64,000 bases of DNA from Rhizomicrobium sp. (GTDB taxonomy: Bacteria; Pseudomonadota; Alphaproteobacteria; Micropepsales; Micropepsaceae). The stretch spans positions 1,798,001 through 1,862,000 of the forward strand of contig JBBCGL010000001.1 in the NCBI GenBank assembly GCA_037200385.1, in the 5' to 3' direction. The notes beneath the pieces were generated by a model. That model made no database searches and was not told the DNA's origin. It was given only the letters and a program-made list of their open reading frames with translations. The number at the start of each line of letters is the position of its first letter. The stretch's first letter is position 1. Below, one piece after another: positions 36,126 through 42,648 of the stretch. The position numbers and the translations under genes were made by a program.

Positions 36126-36977
36126 CTAACGGCTGCCGGCGACCTCGCCGTAGAGCGAGGCGCGGATCTCATCCAGCGGCGCGGCCGACGCGAGCGCGGG
36201 ACGGTGCAACGCATGACCCGCCACGAAGCGCACGCCGGCGGCGCGTGTCGTGTCCAGTTCCGCCGCGGTGTCGACATGATCCATGCAAGCGAGCGCGGCA
36301 TGTTGCGTCGCCTGTTTCGCCAGCCAGCGTGCTTCGGTCTGCATGCCGTGGAGCGGCAGCTTGGCCGGCATCGAAAGCACCAGACCGGCGGCGCTGAGCG
36401 CATCGTGACCGCCGAGCGGGACATGGCTGCCCGGCAGATGCACCCAAACGCGCGGCGCCAGGCCTTTCAGGCAGGACGCGATCTCGCCGATACGCTTGCC
36501 GGCGGTCGCCGCCGGAATGTCCTCGAGCTTGACGACGAGATAGGTCTGCTCGCGCGCGTGACTGCCGCGCAGCGCCTCGCGATAGGCGACGCGGCCGCGC
36601 GGATCGCTGAGCGTCGCGAAGCTCACCGAAGCACCGACCGCGACGACAATCCCATTGCGCGCCAGCAGATCGGCGAAGTCGACCGCATGGCTGAGCATGG
36701 CGCAATCGATCGCGGTCCATTCCTCGACTGAGAAGTCACGGAACGCGCGATGACCGTAGATCGCCTCAGCTCCGACGCGGTCGCACATCGGCGTGCAGAA
36801 CAGCGCCGCCACACCCTGACGTTGGAAGTCGTAGACCGGGAAGAACCGCAGGACCAGATCGCTGTCGGGCAGCGCGCCGGTCTGCGCCAGGGTGACAAGA
36901 GGCGCACGTTCCGCCGCGGCGAGCGGCGGAATGGGCGCAACGACGCCGGCGCTTTGCGAGGTCGAAAGAAAAGCCAC
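36126..36977 (-). CDS. EAL-like domain protein without the catalytic motif
   Basis: A 283-residue protein whose layout resembles an EAL phosphodiesterase barrel: LVLRFFPVYDFQRQGVAALFC matches the barrel entry strand, IDCAMLSHAVDFADLLARNGIVVAVGASVSFATL the next helix-strand, and LVVKLEDIPA, RVWVHLP and ARWLAKQATQHAALACMD later strands. The E-x-L and D-D-F-G-x-G motifs are absent, so c-di-GMP hydrolysis is unlikely. It may bind c-di-GMP or serve as a scaffold. Recognition is by pattern only and remains tentative. Convergent with the kinase gene. Confidence 0.6.
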   Translation of the reverse strand: MAFLSTSQSAGVVAPIPPLAAAERAPLVTLAQTGALPDSDLVLRFFPVYDFQRQGVAALFCTPMCDRVGAEAIYGHRAFRDFSVEEWTAIDCAMLSHAVDFADLLARNGIVVAVGASVSFATLSDPRGRVAYREALRGSHAREQTYLVVKLEDIPAATAGKRIGEIASCLKGLAPRVWVHLPGSHVPLGGHDALSAAGLVLSMPAKLPLHGMQTEARWLAKQATQHAALACMDHVDTAAELDTTRAAGVRFVAGHALHRPALASAAPLDEIRASLYGEVAGSR

Positions 36978-37214
36978 CGAATCCCCTTCAGACGGGTTGT
37001 ATGGCGACTACGCGCGGCCGGCCAATTGGTTTAAATTTTCCGACGATTGGCCGCATTCGGGGTTAATGAATGCTTGCACTGCGGGAACTCGCGCCAGCAG
37101 CGGCGGGACGCGGGAACCCGCGCCGTGCCAAATGGTTCTCTCCGACGGCGGCGTTCGATCCTGTCCGGCTACGCGATGCCTCGGACACGGAACTCATTTT
37201 GCGGTCTTGACGGA

Positions 37215-37481
37215 ATGTGGTGGCAGTTCTCCTACGACGTCGTCGCGGCCGGTATCGAAGCCCAGCAGGTCATCGCGTTGCGTCTCGTGAAACTGGCAAA
37301 GGGCGATGCCGCCGCGCAGAGAGAAGCGCAAACGATGGTTCGCGAAAAACTCCTCGCAGGGATGGAAGCCGCTGCCACGCTCGCAAGCGGCGGATCGCCG
37401 ACGAGCGTCCTGCGCCGTTATCGGACGATCATGCGCGCCAATCAAAAGCGACTCGCCAGCGGAAGGCGCAAGCGACGGTAG
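37215..37481 (+). CDS. Small basic helical protein
   Basis: An 88-residue protein, MWWQFSYDVVAAGIEAQQVIALRLVKLAKGD..., ending RRYRTIMRANQKRL and a basic tail. Similar short proteins of Rhizobiales-type genomes are annotated as hypothetical. The aromatic start and amphipathic helix at residues 5-30 suggest a phasin-like or granule-associated role, which is only a resemblance. The frame is open upstream to 37047; the ATG at 37215 was chosen because the residues above it look random. Confidence 0.55.
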   Translation: MWWQFSYDVVAAGIEAQQVIALRLVKLAKGDAAAQREAQTMVREKLLAGMEAAATLASGGSPTSVLRRYRTIMRANQKRLASGRRKRR

Positions 37482-37689
37482 ATTTCGTTCGCGTCACGCA
37501 GGATGGCGCCTGCTACGGACATTACGACCGCCTCATGTTTGCAATCGATACCCGCGAAAACTTTTCGAAGCGCGGCCGCAAAAATTGGCGACGACCTCAT
37601 ATTTATGCATGGTCCGCCCATTCTTGGGTGAAGTGCGAAATGAATCGCGAGAAGACGGTGGATGTCATCGGTGCTTCCGGCAAAAAAAG

Positions 37690-38093
37690 TCATGAAGCGC
37701 CGAAGCTCTTCGGAGTGTCCGCGAAGCGCGCCGAATCCGGCACCGTAACCGGCACATGCAGCGCCACCTGGGACCGCTGGTACAGCAGGATGCCGAACAT
37801 CGTTCCGACCAGAACGCCGTGATGTCGGCCGTCGGCACGCCATCGTCCCGCGCAAAGGTGATGTCCCGGCCCGCGGTCGACAGGAAGCGTCCCACGCCGG
37901 GGATGTGCATGAGAAATCGGTCGGCATCGAATTGCCAGATCGGTCCCGAGTGGAGGGCAGCCTCGAGATCTGGCGGAACGTTGGCCTCTCGGAGGCGGAC
38001 ATCGGCGGCGTCCCGTCGTGTTTCCAGCGCGATCGCACCCGGCAAAACCAAATCGCTGGCAACGACCAGTCCGCAGATTCGATAGAGATGCAC
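37690..38093 (-). pseudogene. Truncated HPr-kinase-related (HprK-like) gene
   Basis: The start MHLYRICGLVVASDLVLPGA and later WQFDADRFLMHIPGVGRFLSTAGRDITF match the N-terminal half of HprK-like proteins found in lasso-peptide and asparagine-synthase clusters. Near 37815 the reading shifts to another frame, where GTMFGILLYQRSQVALHVPVTV continues the family pattern. The P-loop (GxxGxGKS) and everything downstream are missing. So this is a frameshifted 5' fragment; no lasso precursor or partner genes lie nearby. Confidence 0.6.
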
Positions 38094-38202
38094 GCCCTAA
38101 CCTCGGGGAAGCACTGGGTACCACGCCCGGCGTTCTACCAACGCGGGCTTTGCGAGATATTCCAAGCGCATGGACCGGAGACGATAGAGACGCGGGGAAG
38201 CA

Positions 38203-38258
38203 TGGTGCCCGAGGTCGGAATCGAACCGACACACCTGTGAAGGTACTGGATTTTGAGT
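38203..38258 (-). repeat. tRNA-Leu(CAA) 3'-half fragment: attachment-site copy (left end of island)
   Basis: Bases 38203-38232 are identical over 30 bp to the 3' end of the complete tRNA-Leu at 63106-63135 (T-arm, acceptor strand and CCA). The likeness continues, imperfectly, through the variable arm to the anticodon loop (TCAAAATCC shared), then stops; there is no 5' half. This is the usual trace of site-specific integration into a tRNA gene. Confidence 0.85.
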
Positions 38259-38366
38259 CTGTATGGACAATTTCTAAGTCATTGTTTTAATGGTATATTT
38301 TATTAATTTTACGTCTATGTGTAAGGAATGTGTAAGGCTTCTAGCGATAGCGGCCTGCATCGGCCT

Positions 38367-39149
38367 TCAGTAAACCTCATATTCATCAGGATCGGGCTCG
38401 TAGCGCCAACCGACGATCCTGCGCGCGTCGATGCGTCCATCGGACAAGGGATCGAGCCGGTGCACCCGCGCTCGTGCCCATTCCAGCCAGGCCGTTGCCC
38501 TGCCCGCTCGGGCGTTCGGCCCCAACGACCGTTCGACCTCGTCGATGAAGGATCGCAGCAATCTTGCCTTCTGCCAATCCTTGGCAAGCTCGCCTAGGCA
38601 ATCCCAACGGGCGCTCTCCATCGCCTTCAACCGCCGGGGCCGCTCCTCAGCCCTGATCTCCGCTTCGATTTGCCGATCGATTTCCGCGCACCTGATCTCA
38701 TCGGCGATCGTCGCGTCGACGAACTTCTCAAGGCGATCGAGCAGCACGTCTGCCCGCCGGTCGAAAGACTTGTGCGGCTTTTCCGATATCCGGCTTTTCC
38801 TCTGCCCTATCGTGGCAATAAGCCTGAAGGTGTGGCCGGGCTGCTCCTCGAGCGACCATTCTACGAGCCGCCCCTTGATCTGGAATGAAACCGGAAATGG
38901 TTGTCCCTCGGGATGCTCCAAGCCATGGCCCTTCGCCTCCGCAGCCTTGAACAGAGCGTCACGAATGCGGATCCTTCGGCGGCCGATGTAAGTGTCTTCG
39001 TTCTTCGGCCAGGTTTTGCGGTTTTCCTTGCGCGCCTCTTCTTCGGCTCGGCGCTCCCACTCCATCCAGGCCGCGACGAGAGGGTGAAGTTCGGCCGGAA
39101 GCTCGATGAGCTGGGGATTGTCGAATATGGATGGTGGGCGTTTAGGCAT
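38367..39149 (-). CDS. Conserved mobile-element protein of unknown function
   Basis: A 260-residue, highly charged protein (start MPKRPPSIFDNPQLIELPAEL). A strong ribosome site, AAAGGAGG, lies 7 bases before the ATG at 39149. The middle (about residues 75-130) looks like a beta-rich domain (FPVSFQIKGRLVEWSLEEQPGHTFRLIATIGQ), followed by long helices with many R/E (140-215). I do not recognise a family. First gene inside the left end of the island. Confidence 0.72.
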   Translation of the reverse strand: MPKRPPSIFDNPQLIELPAELHPLVAAWMEWERRAEEEARKENRKTWPKNEDTYIGRRRIRIRDALFKAAEAKGHGLEHPEGQPFPVSFQIKGRLVEWSLEEQPGHTFRLIATIGQRKSRISEKPHKSFDRRADVLLDRLEKFVDATIADEIRCAEIDRQIEAEIRAEERPRRLKAMESARWDCLGELAKDWQKARLLRSFIDEVERSLGPNARAGRATAWLEWARARVHRLDPLSDGRIDARRIVGWRYEPDPDEYEVY

Positions 39150-39214
39150 CGCGCTTCCTCCTTTGTGCTGGAACAATGGCACCAGCGATCGGGCATACAG
39201 ATGCCTCGCAAATC

Positions 39215-40504
39215 TTACTCCTTGCCCACGAAACTCAACGCTCTTTTGCACTCCGCAATCCATTCGTTCAGGCCGGCGGCGAGACGGTCTATGACCGTTC
39301 CATCGAGGCCATCCTCATGCGCGCGCTTTCGCGCATCGTTCAATCCGTCCGGTACCCGTTCTGCCATTGCGCGCAACGCGTCGAACAACGCGCCGGATTC
39401 CACACGCACTTCCCGCGCAAATTTTTGCCAGTGCCGGCCACTGATCTGCCGCAGCCGGTACTCGCCGCCCACCTTCATCGCGAGCTTGACCTTGTGAAGG
39501 TCGAATTCCTTGTAGGGGAGGATGCTGGCAACGTCGTAGAGCGGGGCAAGCCGTATGCGCGGCCCGCCGCCGATCAGGAGCGAGTAGTTCTTGGCATGCG
39601 CGTCCGTTCCGGCGATCAGCCAGTTGAAGCCGATCGCCTTTGCAAACGTCGTCACGTCGTCATCGCGCTCGCTCGAATAGACGCGAAGCAATTCGGCGAC
39701 GTCTGCGGCGCTGGGGCCGCCCTCGTTCTGATATTTCTTTGTCGGCATGATGCCGAGCGCCTGACAGGCATCTTCCTGATGCACGCGGACGATTTCGCTC
39801 CCGGTGCGCTGCCGGTCATAGCGTTCGATCGCTATGGCGATCTCGTCTCCGAAGCGCATCACTTTCGATTGTGCGGCTGGCAGGCCGACGCTGCGCGCCA
39901 GCGCGAGGCAGATATGCTCGTTCTCGGCATGACCGTCGAACTGGCCGGTCGGCGGCTTCAAGATGTGCGTCGTCGGAATCCGCCCCGACGGAATACCCCA
40001 GCGACCGTTCTTGAAGATTAGGGCGGTCTTGGGCTGAGCTCCCGCCAGGCTGAACTGTCCGGTGTCGCGCGGCAGGCGCCACGCGGCATGATCTTCGCGC
40101 AAGGTCCTCAGCCGTTCGGCGATACCGCGCTCGTCGAGCCAATCGACCTTGTCGTCCTTGCCGCTCTGGATTTCTTCCAGGCGTTCCGGCGGGATGAATT
40201 GGACCGCTCCAGCGCAGTCCTCGCCGACATGCGACATGAGCGCGAAGACATTGCGCGCCGACACCTGGAACTTCTGCGCCCAGCGCCCGAGAACCATTTC
40301 GTTGTCGGGAAGCAACCCCCATAGAAAAGCCTCGACGACGGCCGGGCGGTGTTCTGCGGCTGCCAGCGGCATCGAAAGCGAAAGAGGGAATGCGCCGCTG
40401 GCCTGCCGCCAGTCCTCGTCGTAGACAAAGGTCAACCGGCCTCGGGCATCGCGATGGACACGGCCGACTTTCTTCCCGGCTATGAGTGCGATGAGGTCGC
40501 TCAC
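39215..40504 (-). CDS. hipA: HipA-type serine/threonine kinase toxin
   Basis: A 429-residue HipA kinase. The ATP/loop motif SLAGAQPKTALI is at residues 152-163, the catalytic GTDAHAKNYSLL gives Asp301 and Asn306, and the metal-binding Asp324 lies in LAPLYDVAS. E. coli HipA phosphorylates glutamyl-tRNA synthetase and stalls growth; this relative should likewise phosphorylate a translation enzyme. It starts with GTG and overlaps the hipB stop by 4 bases (GTGA), so toxin output depends on antitoxin translation. Confidence 0.92.
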   Translation of the reverse strand: MSDLIALIAGKKVGRVHRDARGRLTFVYDEDWRQASGAFPLSLSMPLAAAEHRPAVVEAFLWGLLPDNEMVLGRWAQKFQVSARNVFALMSHVGEDCAGAVQFIPPERLEEIQSGKDDKVDWLDERGIAERLRTLREDHAAWRLPRDTGQFSLAGAQPKTALIFKNGRWGIPSGRIPTTHILKPPTGQFDGHAENEHICLALARSVGLPAAQSKVMRFGDEIAIAIERYDRQRTGSEIVRVHQEDACQALGIMPTKKYQNEGGPSAADVAELLRVYSSERDDDVTTFAKAIGFNWLIAGTDAHAKNYSLLIGGGPRIRLAPLYDVASILPYKEFDLHKVKLAMKVGGEYRLRQISGRHWQKFAREVRVESGALFDALRAMAERVPDGLNDARKRAHEDGLDGTVIDRLAAGLNEWIAECKRALSFVGKE

Positions 40505-40800
40505 CGCTTGCTCTTCTTCGCGGAAGTGATGATCGCATCGAGATCGACGCCAGGCACGGGCGAACGGCCGGGCTTCCGGGTTGTCATGTCTGCCTGAAGG
40601 TTTATGTCCAGGGCGTCGAGCGCGCGCAGGACGAGACCGAGCTCGGCGCGCGCGCGTCCTCGCTCAATTCCGATCACCCATCGGCGGCTGACGCCAATCC
40701 GTTTGGCAAGCGTCGCCTGGTCGAGGGCAAGATGCTTCCTGCGGTCCCGAATGACCGCGCCAAGATCGGCCGGAGTTCTTATGAGCATCGTGCTTTTCAA
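40501..40800 (-). CDS. hipB: HipB-type helix-turn-helix antitoxin
   Basis: A 99-residue protein with a Cro/C1-type HTH: LGAVIRDRRKHLALDQATLAKRIGVSRRWVIGIERGRA (about residues 13-50), then LRALDALDINLQAD, the usual HipB tail leading into a flexible C-terminus. It should neutralise HipA and repress the operon at the three 18-bp operators just upstream (40802-40871). Two start codons are possible (40800 and 40788). Confidence 0.9.
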   Translation of the reverse strand: MKSTMLIRTPADLGAVIRDRRKHLALDQATLAKRIGVSRRWVIGIERGRARAELGLVLRALDALDINLQADMTTRKPGRSPVPGVDLDAIITSAKKSKR

Positions 40801-40801
40801 A

Positions 40802-40871
40802 TGTCACCGTTCGGGTACACTACCATATGTCACCGATCGATTACAATGAAAAATGTCATCTATCGGTTACA
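40802..40871. promoter_or_regulatory. Three tandem operators of hipBA at exact 26-bp spacing
   Basis: Three 18-bp copies of an imperfect palindrome, TGTCAC-CGTTCG-GGTACA type, at 40802-40819, 40828-40845 and 40854-40871. All keep TGTCA at one end and TACA at the other; start-to-start distance is 26 bp both times. They begin 2 bp before the hipB start region, the place for a HipB repressor site. Confidence 0.75.
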
Positions 40872-40974
40872 TTCCGCAACTCATCAACGGCCGCATTCAC
40901 GTAAGCATTTGAAATACCTAACTATTAAACGAGTGACCCTCTGACCTGTCGATCACCCGACGATGTCGGCCGGC

Positions 40975-41766
40975 CTATCTGCACATCTCCTCCGGAACGG
41001 TTATGCCGTATTTCTTGTCGAACTTGCCGCCCTTTGCCAGGACGCGCTTTCCGCTGCCGAGATCGAAATCTTCGGAGCGGAGCTTGTTGAACCAAGCATG
41101 GCGCTGACGTTCGGCAAACCAGAAGAACAGCCGCTTGACCTTGATGCTCCGCGTGCGGCGGAGAAGGTTTTCCAGCCGGCGCGGCGATAGATTGACCAAT
41201 CCCTGCATCAACTGGTCGGCATGCTCGAAGGAGATTTTCTCCGGCACCTCTTCGAGAAGTTCAAATACTGCCCGCTCGGGGGCTGATACCCGCAAGGCAA
41301 AAGTGTGATCTCCCCACGGGAGTCGGACGGTGGAATCCTTATTGCGGTCGGCCGAAGATGCTTTCTCCCGTCCGAACAGTCGCGCGTCGCTGCGATGCAA
41401 GAACTTCGCCTTGAATCCCAACTTGCTCACCCATGCCGGCAGAAGATCGCTGCCGCAAAGTTGGACGGTCACGGATTCCGAGAGGGGCAGATAGTGCGAG
41501 AAGCCCTGAAGCTGAAGCGCAGTAAGGCCGCCGACGGTGAGCGAACTTCCCATGCGCTGAAGCGAGCAGACGACGCCCTGCCAGGTGGGCTTGGTTTCGG
41601 GGCGCGTGTAGACGCCGGAGAACAAAGTTATGAGCTGGCGACTCTTCACCAGGTTATCGATGCCATGCCGCTCGACACCCTGAGCGATGAGCCAACGGCG
41701 CGTGACCAGAAACCCGTAGGGCACCAGTTTGGTGAGCCTCGCGCGCAGGTCGGCGTTCACGGGCAT
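40975..41766 (-). CDS. AbiEi-type antitoxin without adjacent AbiEii toxin
   Basis: A 263-residue AbiEi-family protein: the N-terminal winged-helix unit (RLTKLVPYGFLVTRRWLIAQGVERHGIDNLVKSRQLITLFSGVYTR, residues 10-55) and a middle GGLTALQLQGFSHYLPLSESVTVQL, then a C-terminal domain (APERAVFELLEEVP; NLLRRTRSIKVKRLFFWFAER). In AbiE systems it represses and counteracts a nucleotidyltransferase toxin encoded directly downstream. Downstream here there is only about 100 bp and then the hipBA operators; no toxin gene is present, so this copy is solitary. Confidence 0.88.
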   Translation of the reverse strand: MPVNADLRARLTKLVPYGFLVTRRWLIAQGVERHGIDNLVKSRQLITLFSGVYTRPETKPTWQGVVCSLQRMGSSLTVGGLTALQLQGFSHYLPLSESVTVQLCGSDLLPAWVSKLGFKAKFLHRSDARLFGREKASSADRNKDSTVRLPWGDHTFALRVSAPERAVFELLEEVPEKISFEHADQLMQGLVNLSPRRLENLLRRTRSIKVKRLFFWFAERQRHAWFNKLRSEDFDLGSGKRVLAKGGKFDKKYGITVPEEMCR

Positions 41767-42132
41767 GGTTTACTCACTGCAATTCTCACGGCGATGATCG
41801 CCGCAAATCTACTATAATATAAACCATAACCGCGGGCTGATCGATGAAATTGGGTAGAGTGAGCGCCCCATAGCGGCCGGTTATGTCAAGTTTTCTTGCT
41901 AAAAAACTTGACAATATAACTGCGGAATAACGTTCAACAGCACGGCCATCGCACGATAACGCCTACGTTATTAGTCTGGCCGACTTCGATAACTCAGGCG
42001 TTATCGCACCGTCGCAGAATAAGCGCGCGGAAATCGAGACGGCTGTTGGAGCGGGATATGCCGTAACGCAAGTTTCCTGCGATGATCGATAGAGAACATT
42101 TCTATCGATCAACCAACACCCTCCAACCAAAT
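41767..42132. other. Non-coding interval with three inverted repeats
   Basis: 366 bp without a gene. It contains GTCAAGTTTT / AAAACTTGAC (41885-41894 and 41903-41912, 8-base loop); CGATAACGCC / GGCGTTATCG (41954-41963 and 41997-42006); and TGATCGATA / TATCGATCA (42083-42091 and 42103-42111). All are perfect in their arms. The first is nearest the AbiEi promoter and is a possible AbiEi operator; the last may end transcription of the gene at 42133. Confidence 0.6.
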
Positions 42133-42492
42133 CTAGGCCTCACCGTTCGCGCTACGGCGGCGAAATAGATAGAAGGGCCAGATCGGTTTCACATAGTCAT
42201 AGTACGACTTTTCCGACGCATCTTTCTCGAATCCACTGGCGAACCCAAGCCAGGGGCCGACCACGACGCCGATAACCACACCGATTTTCAGAACCCAGAG
42301 GGCGTACATGCCCAGCGTGCTAGGCGCCATGTGCGGGTTGAGAGCAGGGAGGAAACCGAACAACGCCGCAATAGCGACCGCCAGAAGGCCGAGAAAGGCC
42401 ATGAGCGCCGCCGTTCCGACGAGGCCCCAAAATGCTCCCGATACCAAGCCAAGCCCCGCACCCATAAGTCCTCTGAATAGACGCTTCGTCAT
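42133..42492 (-). CDS. Small membrane protein next to the nuclease–NTPase–CSD gene
   Basis: A 119-residue protein with three hydrophobic, glycine-rich segments (about residues 7-28, 31-50 and 68-95) and a charged C-terminus (KPIWPFYLFRRRSANGEA). An AAAGG sequence lies 9 bases before the ATG at 42492; the frame is open further up, through the 25-bp palindrome at 42528. Family unknown. It is divergent from the nuclease–NTPase gene and shares its regulatory region; membrane partners are common in defence systems, but no link is shown. Confidence 0.6.
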   Translation of the reverse strand: MTKRLFRGLMGAGLGLVSGAFWGLVGTAALMAFLGLLAVAIAALFGFLPALNPHMAPSTLGMYALWVLKIGVVIGVVVGPWLGFASGFEKDASEKSYYDYVKPIWPFYLFRRRSANGEA

Positions 42493-42527
42493 CGCCTTCA
42501 GCCTTTCCACGGCCATGGCCGCCGCCC

Positions 42528-42552
42528 TGAACAATTTGCTGTATTCTGTTCA
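42528..42552. repeat. 25-bp imperfect palindrome, copy A (left of the module)
   Basis: On the plus strand: TGAACA-N9-ATTCTGTTCA. Its reverse complement agrees in 22 of 25 bases with copy B at 46265-46289, with the same asymmetric centre (ACAGC). It lies in the divergent promoter region, 97 bp before the ATG at 42649. A 12-bp palindrome AACCCTAGGGTT (42564-42575) follows directly. Confidence 0.8.
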
Positions 42553-42648
42553 TCACAATGGCAAACCCTAGGGTTCGCAGTAGGATAGCCGGCGGCGCAA
42601 GGCGAGTTCTGGCCAGCTCGCCCCAATTTTGTGAAAGGCATCCTCAAA

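Noticed and set aside
40975-41766. Complete AbiE toxin-antitoxin system
   Set aside because: Only the antitoxin-like gene is present; the space downstream is too short for a toxin.
42528-42552. SOS (LexA) box
   Set aside because: Alphaproteobacterial LexA sites are GTTC-N7-GTTC direct repeats; this is a palindrome with wider spacing.
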